Shown piece by piece: positions 1 to 9,054 of a DNA stretch of 64,000 nucleotides. The notes beneath the pieces were generated by a model. It was not told the origin of the DNA and made no database searches. It saw nothing but the letters and a program-made list of their open reading frames with translations. Position numbers and translations under genes: made by a program. Numbering within the stretch: position 1 is the stretch's first letter; each line of letters opens with the position of its first letter. Source of the stretch: Sphingomonas cannabina (GTDB lineage Bacteria > Pseudomonadota > Alphaproteobacteria > Sphingomonadales > Sphingomonadaceae); assembly GCF_021391395.1 (NCBI RefSeq), contig NZ_CP090059.1, positions 1,783,001 to 1,847,000 on the forward strand. Direction: 5' to 3'.

Positions 1-1
1 C

Positions 2-322
2 ATGGTCGTCAGCCGCTCGCGCGCGCCGCACGAATGCCCCGGCATCGCCGCCGCGATCGGCGCCGAGCTGGTGCCGATGGGCTCGGCCGGCGCCAAGGCG
101 ATGGCGGTGGTGCTGGGGGAGGCCGACATCTACCTCCACTCCGGCGGCCAATATGTCTGGGACAATTGCGCCCCCGCCGCGGTGGCGCTGGCGGCGGGGC
201 TCCATGTGTCGCGACTGGATGGCAGCCCGCTCGTCTACAATTGCGTCGACACCTATTTACCGGATTTGCTGATCTGCCGGCCGGAGCTTGCCGAACCGGT
301 GCTGAGATTGGTCCGCGGCTGA
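2..322 (+). CDS. CysQ-like 3'(2'),5'-bisphosphate nucleotidase / inositol monophosphatase family, C-terminal part
   Basis: This is the 3' end of a gene that begins before the window; the ATG at base 2 is probably internal. About 106 residues are visible. They match the C-terminal lobe of the IMPase/CysQ fold: a Gly-Ser-Ala-Gly-Ala-Lys segment (the usual GSxxxK substrate-site motif), then a short helix, then a YVWDNCAP segment that carries the metal-binding Trp-Asp of the family, then an AAGLH segment. CysQ enzymes remove the 3' phosphate from PAP in sulfur assimilation, and other IMPases act on inositol phosphates. The WDNCAP/AGLHVSRLDGSPLVYN wording fits CysQ better than SuhB. The active-site metal motifs of the N-terminal half lie outside the window, so the exact substrate is inferred. 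Confidence 0.75.
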   Translation: MVVSRSRAPHECPGIAAAIGAELVPMGSAGAKAMAVVLGEADIYLHSGGQYVWDNCAPAAVALAAGLHVSRLDGSPLVYNCVDTYLPDLLICRPELAEPVLRLVRG

Positions 323-571
323 CACCTACACCGAGCGGCACTTCACCTCGACCATATACCGCCGGAAGTGGCCGTCACACTCTCCAAACCCGCGCACACC
401 GTATACGGACAAAGCCATATCTGAAACTGATTGTGGTTAATAAGCAACAGTTGCGAAACAAAACTTCGTGCTTTGGAAACTTTGTGTTGAACGCTGACTG
501 TTAAGAATTGACCATGGCGCCTCCATCGGTCCGGCAGCGATATCGCTCGCCCGCATCAAATGGGGGTTCGC
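323..571. other. Non-coding leader upstream of the first TonB-dependent receptor
   Basis: This stretch of about 250 bases lies between the CysQ-like stop and the receptor start. It is clearly more AT-rich than the flanking genes around 400-510, as expected for a promoter region. I see no convincing -35/-10 pair, no operator dyad and no small coding frame with a ribosome binding site. Confidence 0.5.
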
Positions 572-3500
572 ATGACCAGAATATTGCGTCGTCATCTCTT
601 GGCCACCACGTTGCTGATCTCTACGAGTGCCCTTGCTTCACCGGCCTTCGCACAGGATGCCCAGCCCGCGCAGTTAGGCCAGCCGCAGACGCCAGCCGCT
701 GCCGATATCGCCCAGCAACAGAGCGATGCGACCACGCCCGACACGCAGGGCACCGGCAACGACATCATCGTCACCGGGACGCTGTTCCGCCGCACCGATA
801 CCGAGACGGCTTCGCCCGTCACCGTGCTCACCTCGGACAATCTCGCCAAGGCGGGCGTCACCAACATCGCCGACGCGATTCGTTCGGTCTCCGCCGACAG
901 CGCCGGCTCGATCTCGACGGGCTTCCAGGGCGGCTTCTCCGCGGGCGGCCAGGCAGTATCGCTGCGCGGCCTCGGCGTGTCGTCGACGCTGGTGCTGATC
1001 GACGGCCTGCGCTCGACCAACTTTCCGCTCAACGACGACGGCCACAACGCTTATACCGATCTCAACTCGATCCCGTTCAGCGCGGTCGAGCGGGTCGAGG
1101 TGCTGAAGGACGGCGCCTCGTCGACCTATGGCGCCGACGCGATCGGCGGCGTGGTCAACGTCATCATGAAGAAGCAGTTCACCGGCGTCGCCGGCACGGC
1201 CGAGGCCGGCGTCGGCGAGGACGGCTATGCCTCGCGCTACCGCGCCAACCTGACCGCCGGCATCGGCGACTATGACGCCGCCGGCTGGAACTTCTACATC
1301 AACGGCGAATATCAGCGCGACGGCCGCGTCTCGGTGCAGGACGTCGGCTTTCCGTTCAATACGACCGACCTGAGCTCGATCGGGCTCAGCGACAACAACG
1401 CCGACGACAGCTCGCTGACCGGCACCGGAGCCAACGGAACGGTCAGCGCAGTGGTGCGCCGGACCACCCAGACCAACCTGAACGATCCGTTCACCGGCGG
1501 CACGACCGAGACGGGGCAATATACCACGCTCAATCTCGGCAGCTGCACGAACGGCACCTTCACCGTTGCGGGGGCGAGCGGCGGCACCGGCTGCCGTCAT
1601 GATACGACTTATGAGTATTCCCAGGTTCAGCCGAAGCAGGAACGCTTCAGCTTTACCGGCCGCCTGAGCCTCCGCCTCAGCGACAATATCGAAGCCTATG
1701 CTCTCGGAAGCTATGCCCAGAGCGAGGTCGATATCATGGGCCTGCCGCCCTCGGTCCGCCAGCGCCAGCCTTATGGTGCGCCGCCGACGGTCGCATCGAA
1801 CAACCCCGGCGTCGTGCTGCCGGTCTGGATCTGTCCGTCGGGCGTGGATTGCGCCAATCCCGCGACGGCAGGTCGCCAGCTCAATCCGAACAATCCCTAT
1901 GCGGCTGCTTTCGCCAATGATCCGGCTAATGGTGCGGCGCGCATTTACTACCGCTTTGGCGATATCCTGGCCCAATCGCACCGCAACAATGAAGTGATCC
2001 GTGGCGCCATCGGTTTGAACGGGCAATTCGGCGACGATTGGAATTGGCGGGTCGAGGCGGTCGGCGCCCGCGACAACTACCGCCAGAACTCCTTCGGCGT
2101 GATCAACATTGCGGGGCTCCGGCAGGCGATCAACACCGGCGCATACAATTTCGTCGATCCTAGCCAGAATACCGACGCCGTACGCCAGATGATCGCGCCG
2201 GAGGTCGTATCGCGCGCCTATACCTCGATGGCATCGCTGGACGCCTCGATCGCGAAATCGCTGATGCAGCTGCCGGGCGGCCCCCTGCAGCTTGCCATCG
2301 GCGGGCAGGTGCGCCGCGAGACGCTGAACAATCCCGGCATCAACCCGGATCTCGAGAACTACGGCAACACGGCGGCCGCGTTCGGCAAGCACACGGTGTC
2401 GGCCGCCTATTTCGAGCTCAGCGCGCCGATCCTCGAGCAGCTCGAGGTTACCGCCTCGGGCCGCTACGACCATTATTCGGAAGGATTCGATCACTTCTCG
2501 CCGAAGGTTGGCTTCAAGTTCACGCCGATCCGCCAGATCGCGTTGCGCGGCACTTATTCGGAGGGCTTCCGCGCGCCGACCTTCGCGGAAAGCAATCCGC
2601 GGTCGAGCTTCCCCGGCTTCGTCAACCTGACGCCGCCATGCAGTTTCCAACTACAGCACGGCGCTACGCCGGGTCCGAACGGCACTTGCACGTCCACCAA
2701 TCCTTATAACCAGCGCTATGCCGTCGGCGGCGGTTTCCAGGGTAACCCCGATCTGAAGCCCGAAACGTCGCGCAGCTTCACCGCGGGCCTGATCGCCCAG
2801 CCGACCCGCTGGTTGAGCCTCACCGTCGACTATTATAACGTGAAGAAGAAGGACGTGATCGTCGCCGGACCGGATCTCGGCAGGGCGCGCGACCTCTACT
2901 TCTCGTCGAATAGTCTCGCCGAGGCGCAGGCCGCGGTGGCGTCGCTGCCGGGCTATTCGGTCGGCGCCGTCGACGCGATTGACCCGCTGTTCCCGAATGC
3001 TCTGCCGCGCGTGCTCGTGATCAACGCGCCGTACGTCAACGCCGGCTACTTCAAGACCGAGGGTGTCGACTTCTCGGCCACCGCTACGGTGCCGTTCAGC
3101 GATACGGTGAAGTTCACGAGCCGCCTCGACGTAACGGCGATCCTCAAGTTCAACGTCGATTTCGGCGATGGCGTGATCCGCAAGTACGTCGGAACGCTGG
3201 GGCCGTATGAGCTGTCGTCGGGCGCCGGCACGCCGAAGTGGCGCGGCAACTGGCAGAACACGCTCGAGATCGGCGACTTCTCCGTGACCGCGACGACCTA
3301 TTATGTGTCGAAGATCAAAGCGGTCGCCGCCGATGAGGTGAGCCCCGACGACGACGGCAACATCGACCTGTCGTGCGAGAATGCCGAGCTCTATCCGGGC
3401 CAGTGCCATATCAAGCGCTTCATCTACGCCGATCTGAACCTGGCGTATAAGGTGAACGACAACTTCACCTTCTTCGGCACCGTCAACAACGTCACCAACG

Positions 3501-3613
3501 AGCGGGCACCGCTGGCGGCGGCGTCCTATTCGGGCACCAACTACCTGCCGACCTGGCATTATGCCGGCGTCATCGGCCGCGTGTTCCGGGCGGGCGCCAG
3601 CTTCAAGTTCTGA
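572..3613 (+). CDS. TonB-dependent receptor, copy 1 of a tandem pair
   Basis: Outer-membrane receptor of 1013 residues that would import a ligand using TonB energy. It has a signal peptide (MTRILRRHLLATTLLIS, ending in an AFAQ cleavage site), a TonB box (about DIIVTG) near residue 69, a plug domain with the DGLRS and VEVLKDGASSTYGADAIGGVVN motifs, and a long beta-barrel that ends in the aromatic RAGASFKF terminus. An in-frame ATG 12 bases upstream exists. I chose 572 because its leader aligns with the leader of the neighbouring copy and a GGGGG tract sits just before it. Paired cysteines occur in extracellular-loop regions, as in Oar-like sphingomonad receptors. The ligand cannot be read from sequence, and no transporter gene is adjacent. 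Confidence 0.93.
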   Translation: MTRILRRHLLATTLLISTSALASPAFAQDAQPAQLGQPQTPAAADIAQQQSDATTPDTQGTGNDIIVTGTLFRRTDTETASPVTVLTSDNLAKAGVTNIADAIRSVSADSAGSISTGFQGGFSAGGQAVSLRGLGVSSTLVLIDGLRSTNFPLNDDGHNAYTDLNSIPFSAVERVEVLKDGASSTYGADAIGGVVNVIMKKQFTGVAGTAEAGVGEDGYASRYRANLTAGIGDYDAAGWNFYINGEYQRDGRVSVQDVGFPFNTTDLSSIGLSDNNADDSSLTGTGANGTVSAVVRRTTQTNLNDPFTGGTTETGQYTTLNLGSCTNGTFTVAGASGGTGCRHDTTYEYSQVQPKQERFSFTGRLSLRLSDNIEAYALGSYAQSEVDIMGLPPSVRQRQPYGAPPTVASNNPGVVLPVWICPSGVDCANPATAGRQLNPNNPYAAAFANDPANGAARIYYRFGDILAQSHRNNEVIRGAIGLNGQFGDDWNWRVEAVGARDNYRQNSFGVINIAGLRQAINTGAYNFVDPSQNTDAVRQMIAPEVVSRAYTSMASLDASIAKSLMQLPGGPLQLAIGGQVRRETLNNPGINPDLENYGNTAAAFGKHTVSAAYFELSAPILEQLEVTASGRYDHYSEGFDHFSPKVGFKFTPIRQIALRGTYSEGFRAPTFAESNPRSSFPGFVNLTPPCSFQLQHGATPGPNGTCTSTNPYNQRYAVGGGFQGNPDLKPETSRSFTAGLIAQPTRWLSLTVDYYNVKKKDVIVAGPDLGRARDLYFSSNSLAEAQAAVASLPGYSVGAVDAIDPLFPNALPRVLVINAPYVNAGYFKTEGVDFSATATVPFSDTVKFTSRLDVTAILKFNVDFGDGVIRKYVGTLGPYELSSGAGTPKWRGNWQNTLEIGDFSVTATTYYVSKIKAVAADEVSPDDDGNIDLSCENAELYPGQCHIKRFIYADLNLAYKVNDNFTFFGTVNNVTNERAPLAAASYSGTNYLPTWHYAGVIGRVFRAGASFKF

Positions 3614-3637
3614 CGCTTATCCGCTTGCCGAATCAGG

Positions 3638-3664
3638 AGGGCGGCCCTTCGGGGCCGCCCTTTC
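3638..3664 (+). terminator. Rho-independent terminator of receptor copy 1
   Basis: A GGGCGGCCC arm, a UUCG tetraloop and a GGGCCGCCC arm are followed by TTTCT, starting 25 bases after the stop codon. The extra-stable C(UUCG)G loop makes this a strong call. Confidence 0.9.
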
Positions 3665-3783
3665 TGTTCGCTGCGGCGGCCAGCGGAAACTGGAACTGGC
3701 GCGGATCGACGTTCAGGCGTGCCGCGTCCATTTAAGCCCCCGAAGGAGAGAGACCTTGTTTGCTGAATGCTGGTCCGGGAATC

Positions 3784-3858
3784 GTGCTCCTGCGAAAGCA
3801 GGAGCCCTGGATCACGGGACATCGCCTGCGGCCTGAGCTCCTGCTTTCGCAGGAGCAC
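3784..3858. repeat. REP-like paired inverted repeat, family A (CTCCTGC core), copy 1
   Basis: Two palindromes, GTGCTCCTGCGAAAGCAGGA on the left and the matching GCTCCTGCTTTCGCAGGAGC on the right, lie in inverted orientation about 25 bases apart, so the whole unit folds back on itself. The same unit recurs downstream of ftsZ (26445-26523). The arrangement resembles bacterial interspersed mosaic elements built from REP pairs. Confidence 0.85.
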
Positions 3859-4149
3859 TGGCACTGCTTCATTCTGGACAGGATCCTAGTTGCCGGCGGA
3901 TCGCGGGGCGTGGTTGGACACTCTCTTGAGCAATGGCTCCGCGCCGTCACCGGGACGCGCCCGAAATAAGGGTCGCAAGCTAGCGGTAATAATTGTTCGC
4001 ATGCTATTTTTACCGTGATTTACATGCAACAGTGTTGCCGTTCCTTTTCTCAAATCTGTCATTTTGTATTGAACGGCGGTCGGAAACCCTCGACGATAAG
4101 CTATCGGGCCGCAGACCCGTCTCATTCGCGTAATCGGGGGGATTACATC

Positions 4150-7100
4150 ATGACCTATATGCTGCGCCGTCGCCTGCTGGCGACGACTCTGTTGATTTCC
4201 GCTGCCGCTTTCACCACGCCTGCGTTTGCTCAGGACGCCGGGTCCTCGAATCAGGCAGCGACGCAGGATTCCCAGACGGCCGAAGGGCAGGGGGCGGGTG
4301 AGGACATCGTCGTCACCGGTTCGCTGTTCCGCCGCACCGATACCGAGACGCCGTCGCCGGTCACCGTGCTGACCTCGGACAATCTCGCCAAGGCCGGCAT
4401 CACCAGCATCGCGGAGGCGATCCGCTCGATCTCGGCCGACAGCGCCGGCTCGATCGGCACCGGCTTCCAGACCGGCTTCTCGGCCGGCGGCTCGGCGGTG
4501 TCGTTGCGCGGCCTCGGTGTGTCGTCGACATTGGTGCTGGTCGACGGCCTCCGCTCGACCAATTTCCCGATCAACGACGACGGCCACAACGCCTATGTCG
4601 ACCTGAACTCGATCCCATTCAGCCTGGTCGAGCGGGTCGAGGTGCTGAAGGACGGCGCCTCCTCGACCTACGGCGCGGACGCGATCGGCGGCGTGGTCAA
4701 CCTCATCCTCAAGAAGCATTTCACGGGGGTCGACGGCCTGGTCGAGGCCGGCGTCGCCGAGCGCGGCGATGCGGGCCATCAGCGCGCCAATCTGACGCTG
4801 GGCTACGGCGACTATGATGCGAACGGCTTCAATGTCTACATCAACGGCGAGTATCAGCGCGACGGCCGCGTCTCCAACCACAGCCGCGGTTTCCCTTACA
4901 ACACCCGTGACCTGACGCCGATTGGCGGCAACGACGGCAACTCCGCCGATCAGTCGCTGACGGTCAACACGCCGACCGCCTATGTCACCCGCGTCGGCCA
5001 GACCGATCTCAACAATCCGTTGAGCGGCGCGGCGGGGTCGCCGGCGACCAACCAGTATCTTGCGCTCGGGCTGCAGAATTGCACCACCGGCACCTTCACC
5101 GTGACCACGGGATCGGCGCGCGGCACCGGCTGCAAATACAATCTCGAGGATATGTACCGCCAGATCCAGCCGCTGCAGGAACGCTGGTCGATCAACGGCC
5201 GCGTCAGCGTGCGGGTCTCCGACGATATCGAGGCCTATGTCACCGGCAGCTACAGCCGCAGCGACGTCAGCATCACCAGCGCCTTCCCCTCGGCGGTCCG
5301 CCAGACGCAGCCGTTCGGCGCCGCGCCGAGCGTGGCGTCAAGCAATCCCGGCATCGTGCTGCCGGTCTGGATCTGCCCGTCGGGCAACAACTGCGCGGAC
5401 CCCGCCACGCCGGGTCGCCAGCTCAACCCGAACAATCCCTATGCCGCCGCCTATGCCGACCGGCCGGCAGAGGGTGCGGCGCGCATCTATTACCTGTTCG
5501 GCGACATCCCCGCCGGCAGCGACCGCCGCAACGAGGTCTATCGCTTCACCGGTGGCCTCACCGGCAGCTTCGAGGGCGGCTGGGACTGGCGGGTCGAGGG
5601 CGTCTATGCCCGCGACAACCTCCACATCACCCAGCACGGCCTGCTCAACATCGCGGCGCTGCGCCAGGCGATCAACACCGGCTCGTATAACTTCGTGAAC
5701 CCGTCGGCGAACAGCGACGAGCTCCGCCAGACGCTCGCTCCGGACAAGACCACGCCGTCGCATTCGGAGATGTACGGCCTCGACGCCTCGGTCGCCAAGA
5801 AGCTGTTCGACCTGCCCGGCGGCCCGCTCCAGCTCGCCGTCGGCGGCCAGGTCCGTCACGAGGAGCTCGAGAACAACAATCAGAACGCCGCGCTCGACAC
5901 CTACGGCCTCACCACCGCGTCGGCGTTCGGCAAGCACACGGTCTCGGCCGCCTATTTCGAGATCGACGCGCCGGTCCTGAAGCAGGTCGAGCTCAACCTT
6001 TCCGGCCGCTACGACCATTATTCGGAAGGGTTCGACCATTTCTCGCCCAAGGTCGGCGTCAAGTTCACGCCGATCCCCGAGCTGGCGCTGCGCGGCACCT
6101 ATTCGGAGGGCTTCCGCGCGCCGACCTTCGCCGAATCCGGCCCGCGCAGCCAATATGCCGGCTTCGTCACCACCTCCCCGCCGGGCAATTTCTGCGCCCA
6201 ACACGGCGGTTCGGCGGGAGCGCAGAATGCCTGCGTCTCGGGCGGCAACCCCTATAACCTGCCCTATTCGCTGGGCCGCGGCGTCGCCGGCAACCCGGAT
6301 CTCAAGCCGGAAACCTCGCGCAGCTTCACCGCCGGCGTGATCTTCCAGCCGGTCAAGTGGCTGAGCCTCACCGCCGACTATTACAACGTCAAGAAGAAGG
6401 ACCTGATCATCGCCGGCCCGCAGATCGGCGACGCGGTCAACGCCTATTTCAGCGCGCCTAACCTCGCCGCGGCGCAGGCGGCGGTGGCGGCGATCGGGCC
6501 GGGCTATTCGGTCAACACGGTCGACGCGGTCGATCCGCTCTATCCGAACGCCCTGCCGCGTGTGCTGATCATCAACGTGCCCTATGTGAACGCCAACTAC
6601 GCGATGACCTCGGGCCTCGATCTCGCCGCGACCGCGACGATCCCGCTCGGCGGCGACGCCACCTTCACCAGCCGGGTCGAGGTGACGCACGTCTTCAAGT
6701 ACGACCTCCACACCAGCGCGGGCGTGCAGCATTATGCCGGCACCATGGGGCCCTACGACCTGTCGTCGGGCAACGGCACGCCGGATTGGCGCGGCAACTG
6801 GCAGAACACGCTCGAGGTCGGACCCTACTCGATCAGCCTGACCGCCTATTATGTCGGCAAGATCAAGGCGGTGGCGACCGACCAGGGCAACCTGTCGACC
6901 GACTGCTCGGCGGCGCTCTACAAGGCGGCGGGCGACACCACCGGCGAGAAGTTCTGCTACGTCAACAGCTTCATCTCGACCGACCTCAACATGTCGGCGC
7001 GGGTGGCCGACAACTTCAGCCTGTACTTCAACGTGAAGAACCTGCTCGACGCGCGCGCGCCGGTTGCACCGGCGGCCTATTCGAGCGCGCCGAACTTCTT

Positions 7101-7167
7101 CACGAGCTGGCACTATGCCGGCCTGATCGGGCGCCAGTTCCGCGCCGGCGCCACCTTCAAGTTCTAA
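4150..7167 (+). CDS. TonB-dependent receptor, copy 2 of a tandem pair
   Basis: A receptor of 1005 residues and a clear paralog of the preceding gene. The leader is MTYMLRRRLLATTLLIS with an AFAQ cleavage site. A TonB box (EDIVVTG) and a nearly identical plug domain follow, with the barrel ending in RAGATFKF. The start at 4150 is supported by a GGGGGG tract 5 bases upstream and by alignment with copy 1. The plug and terminal barrel strands are the most conserved parts. The pair diverges mostly in loop-like segments, for example around residues 240-300 and in the Cys-containing insert near residue 660, as expected if the copies bind different ligands. It arose by tandem duplication, and each copy has its own terminator. 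Confidence 0.93.
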   Translation: MTYMLRRRLLATTLLISAAAFTTPAFAQDAGSSNQAATQDSQTAEGQGAGEDIVVTGSLFRRTDTETPSPVTVLTSDNLAKAGITSIAEAIRSISADSAGSIGTGFQTGFSAGGSAVSLRGLGVSSTLVLVDGLRSTNFPINDDGHNAYVDLNSIPFSLVERVEVLKDGASSTYGADAIGGVVNLILKKHFTGVDGLVEAGVAERGDAGHQRANLTLGYGDYDANGFNVYINGEYQRDGRVSNHSRGFPYNTRDLTPIGGNDGNSADQSLTVNTPTAYVTRVGQTDLNNPLSGAAGSPATNQYLALGLQNCTTGTFTVTTGSARGTGCKYNLEDMYRQIQPLQERWSINGRVSVRVSDDIEAYVTGSYSRSDVSITSAFPSAVRQTQPFGAAPSVASSNPGIVLPVWICPSGNNCADPATPGRQLNPNNPYAAAYADRPAEGAARIYYLFGDIPAGSDRRNEVYRFTGGLTGSFEGGWDWRVEGVYARDNLHITQHGLLNIAALRQAINTGSYNFVNPSANSDELRQTLAPDKTTPSHSEMYGLDASVAKKLFDLPGGPLQLAVGGQVRHEELENNNQNAALDTYGLTTASAFGKHTVSAAYFEIDAPVLKQVELNLSGRYDHYSEGFDHFSPKVGVKFTPIPELALRGTYSEGFRAPTFAESGPRSQYAGFVTTSPPGNFCAQHGGSAGAQNACVSGGNPYNLPYSLGRGVAGNPDLKPETSRSFTAGVIFQPVKWLSLTADYYNVKKKDLIIAGPQIGDAVNAYFSAPNLAAAQAAVAAIGPGYSVNTVDAVDPLYPNALPRVLIINVPYVNANYAMTSGLDLAATATIPLGGDATFTSRVEVTHVFKYDLHTSAGVQHYAGTMGPYDLSSGNGTPDWRGNWQNTLEVGPYSISLTAYYVGKIKAVATDQGNLSTDCSAALYKAAGDTTGEKFCYVNSFISTDLNMSARVADNFSLYFNVKNLLDARAPVAPAAYSSAPNFFTSWHYAGLIGRQFRAGATFKF

Positions 7168-7194
7168 CCACGGCCAAAAGGTTGGGGAGAGGGT

Positions 7195-7226
7195 AGGGCG
7201 GCCCCGCAAGGGGCCGCCCTATTTTC
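7195..7226 (+). terminator. Rho-independent terminator of receptor copy 2
   Basis: A perfect 10-bp stem GGGCGGCCCC/GGGGCCGCCC with a GCAA (GNRA) tetraloop is followed by TATTTTC. It begins 28 bases after the stop codon. Confidence 0.92.
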
Positions 7227-7266
7227 GTGCGGCCGTCCCGTGCCGGTACGGGATACCTCGATCCAT

Positions 7267-7343
7267 CCGTCATCCGGCGAAAGCCGGGATCTCAGGCCGG
7301 ATCGGATCATCGCATGAGATCCCGGCTTTCGCCGGGATGACGG
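7267..7343. repeat. REP-like paired inverted repeat, family B (ATCCCGGC core), copy 1
   Basis: The left arm begins CCGTCATCCGGCGAAAGCCG and the right arm is its inverted counterpart ending in GCCGGGATGACGG. The same unit occurs at 32369-32444 and 53696-53770, each time in an intergenic gap after a gene end. Confidence 0.88.
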
Positions 7344-7409
7344 CCATCTGCCGTTTCTCCGAAATCTCCTCCGCCCATTCAACCTAGAAGCCGTGCCGCA
7401 GGACCCATC

Positions 7410-7435
7410 GAACATCCCATGTTCTTATGAAGAAC
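7410..7435. promoter_or_regulatory. Phased GAAC-N7-GTTC-N7-GAAC dyad
   Basis: GAAC, GTTC and GAAC start at 7410, 7421 and 7432, exactly 11 bases apart. They form two overlapping perfect dyads, GAACAT-CCC-ATGTTC and GTTCTT-ATG-AAGAAC. The word and spacing recall the alphaproteobacterial LexA box (GTTC-N7-GTTC), but the orientation here alternates. A dimeric regulator binding successive turns is the simplest reading, and its identity is unknown. Confidence 0.45.
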
Positions 7436-7454
7436 ATTCCACAAACATCGCCAC

Positions 7455-7484
7455 TTTTCCCCGTTTCAGGCAGATTTTCCCCGT
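7455..7484. promoter_or_regulatory. Paired TTTTCCCCGT direct repeats upstream of mraZ
   Basis: Two identical 10-mers start 20 bases apart, about 145 bases before mraZ. MraZ in other bacteria binds short G-rich repeats with 10-base periodicity upstream of its own gene. On the minus strand these read ACGGGGAAAA with a 20-base period, so they are a reasonable candidate for an MraZ or other autoregulatory site. The assignment is inferred. Confidence 0.4.
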
Positions 7485-7627
7485 CTGTGGCAGCTAAAAC
7501 CATTGCGGCCCCAAGCCAATTTTGGTAACCAAAGCAACAGAGGGGCAGACTCCCGCCTTCATGAGCCGATCCTGGTTCGGGAAACCGATTCCGGAGGCGG
7601 GGAGCCGTTTGTCCGTGGAACGGCAAA

Positions 7628-8107
7628 GTGGACGAGGCGGGACTTTACGAAGGTGCGGGATTGCAGGCCGTCGACCCCAAGGGTCGCGTCGCCATCCCCG
7701 CAGACTTCCGCTCCACCATCGACCGCAACTCGCAGGCGAAGATCATCGTCGTCGGCTTCCACCCGACGCTGCCGTGCCTGCGCGCCTACGACACCGCCTG
7801 GTCGCAGTCGGAGGAGCGCCGCTTCCGCCGCATGGCCGACGAAGGGGTCGACATCCGCGAGATCGAGCGCCAGCGCGAGGCGGTGTTCGGCGACGTCGAG
7901 CGCGCGAGCTTCGACCCCAGCGGCCGCTTCATCCTGCCGGAGTTCTTCAAGGACGAGGCGAAGATCGCCGACTGGGCCTTCTTCGTCGGTGCCGGTCCCA
8001 CCTTCAACATCTGGGCGCCCGACGTGCTGCTCGCGTCGGACGAGGCGAGCCCCCGCCTCAAGGGCCGCTGCGCGCACATGATGGCCAACCGGAAGGCGCG
8101 CGGATGA
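7628..8107 (+). CDS. mraZ: Transcriptional regulator MraZ
   Basis: First gene of the dcw cluster, 159 residues, with a GTG start. MraZ has two SpoVT/AbrB-like domains. Here the first contains [13 protein letters not shown] (about residues 16-28) and the second contains [15 protein letters not shown] (about residues 97-111), the expected duplicated DxxGRxxxP signature. It forms ring-shaped oligomers, binds repeats upstream of its own operon and represses dcw transcription in enterobacteria. The next gene, rsmH, starts inside its stop codon (ATGA overlap), so the two are co-translated. Confidence 0.93.
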   Translation: MDEAGLYEGAGLQAVDPKGRVAIPADFRSTIDRNSQAKIIVVGFHPTLPCLRAYDTAWSQSEERRFRRMADEGVDIREIERQREAVFGDVERASFDPSGRFILPEFFKDEAKIADWAFFVGAGPTFNIWAPDVLLASDEASPRLKGRCAHMMANRKARG

Positions 8108-9054
8108 TCGCCGCGCGCGCCCATATCCCCGTGCTGCTCGACGAGGTCGTCGACGCGCTCGCCATCGCCCCCGGCGAGCGCCACGTCGACGCGACCTTCG
8201 GAGCGGGCGGCTACACGGTCGCGTTCCTCGAGCGGGGAGCCGAGGTGGCCGCCTTCGATCGCGACCCTACCGCGATCGAAGGCGGTCGACCCCTCGCCGC
8301 CGAGGCGGATGGCCGGCTGATCCTGATCGAGGCGCCGTTCTCGGCGATGGAGAGCGAGCTCTCCGCCCGCGGCCTCGTCCCCGTCGACGGCGTGACGATG
8401 GACATCGGCGTCTCGTCGATGCAGCTCGACCAGCCCGATCGCGGCTTCTCCTTCCAGGCCGACGGCCCGCTCGACATGCGGATGAGCCGTTCGGGCATGA
8501 CCGCCGCCGACTTCGTCAACACCGCCGACGAGGGCGAGATCGCCGACGTGCTCTACCATTATGGCGAGGAGCCGCGCGCCCGCCGCGTCGCGAAAGCGAT
8601 CGTCGCCGCGCGCCCGCTCGCGCGCACCGGCGAGCTGGCCGAGGTCGTGCGCAAGGCGCTCGGCCACAAGCCGCATGACAAGAAGGATCCGGCGACCCGC
8701 ACCTTCCAGGCGATCCGCATCCATCTGAACCGCGAGCTCGACGAGCTGAGCGAAGGGCTGGAGGCGGCCGAGCGCGTGCTGAAGCCGGGCGGCCGGCTGG
8801 CGGTGGTGACCTTCCACAGCCTCGAGGACCGCATGGTCAAGCGCTTCCTGCGCGAGCGCAGCGGCGGCGAGCCCGCGGGATCGCGCCACCGCCCGGCGGC
8901 GCAGGCGGCGAACGATCCGAGCTTCGAGACACCGGCGCGGGCGGTCCGCGCCAGCGAGAGCGAGATCGCGCGTAACCCGCGCGCGCGGTCGGCGACGTTG
9001 CGGGTGGCGCGGCGCACCGCCGCTGCGCCGTGGCGTACCCTGGGAGACAAGTAA
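8104..9054 (+). CDS. rsmH: 16S rRNA (cytosine(1402)-N(4))-methyltransferase RsmH
   Basis: SAM-dependent methyltransferase of 316 residues that modifies C1402 in the ribosomal decoding centre. The N-terminal [13 protein letters not shown] segment, the SAM-binding [10 protein letters not shown] loop, the [19 protein letters not shown] block and the [18 protein letters not shown] block are all family hallmarks. The start at 8104 overlaps the mraZ stop (ATGA), and the stop overlaps the start of the ftsL-like gene (TAATG). The length is normal for the family. Confidence 0.96.
   Translation: MIAARAHIPVLLDEVVDALAIAPGERHVDATFGAGGYTVAFLERGAEVAAFDRDPTAIEGGRPLAAEADGRLILIEAPFSAMESELSARGLVPVDGVTMDIGVSSMQLDQPDRGFSFQADGPLDMRMSRSGMTAADFVNTADEGEIADVLYHYGEEPRARRVAKAIVAARPLARTGELAEVVRKALGHKPHDKKDPATRTFQAIRIHLNRELDELSEGLEAAERVLKPGGRLAVVTFHSLEDRMVKRFLRERSGGEPAGSRHRPAAQAANDPSFETPARAVRASESEIARNPRARSATLRVARRTAAAPWRTLGDK

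Larger units (their letters stand above)
3614..4149. other. Intergenic region between the two receptors
   Basis: A 536-base gap. It holds the UUCG terminator directly after copy 1 and a paired inverted repeat at 3784-3858. After that comes an AT-richer stretch (3980-4080) that presumably carries the promoter of receptor copy 2. Open frames can be extended upstream of the copy 2 start, but they lack coding character. No other gene was recognised. Confidence 0.6.
7168..7627. other. Intergenic region before the dcw cluster
   Basis: A 460-base gap. It holds the receptor terminator (7195-7226), a family B REP-like pair (7267-7343), a phased GAAC/GTTC/GAAC element (7410-7435) and a pair of TTTTCCCCGT direct repeats exactly 20 bases apart (7455-7464 and 7475-7484). 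The last two are candidate operators for mraZ and the dcw operon. No gene was recognised. Confidence 0.6.

Noticed and set aside
674..2650. Very long open frames antisense to the receptors and to many other genes
   Set aside because: High GC content makes long antisense frames common. Their composition (Arg/Asp/Ala-rich, no domains) is that of shadows of the real genes.
3784..3858. Paired palindromes as CRISPR repeats or an attachment site
   Set aside because: There are only two inverted arms with no spacer series and no cas or integrase gene nearby.
4015..4149. Upstream extension of the second TonB receptor
   Set aside because: It would put about 45 residues before a perfect signal peptide. 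The ATG at 4150 has a strong Shine-Dalgarno and matches the other copy.
7410..7435. True LexA box upstream of mraZ
   Set aside because: The alphaproteobacterial LexA site is a direct repeat (GTTC-N7-GTTC). Here the half-sites alternate in orientation, so I list it only as a dyad of unknown function.
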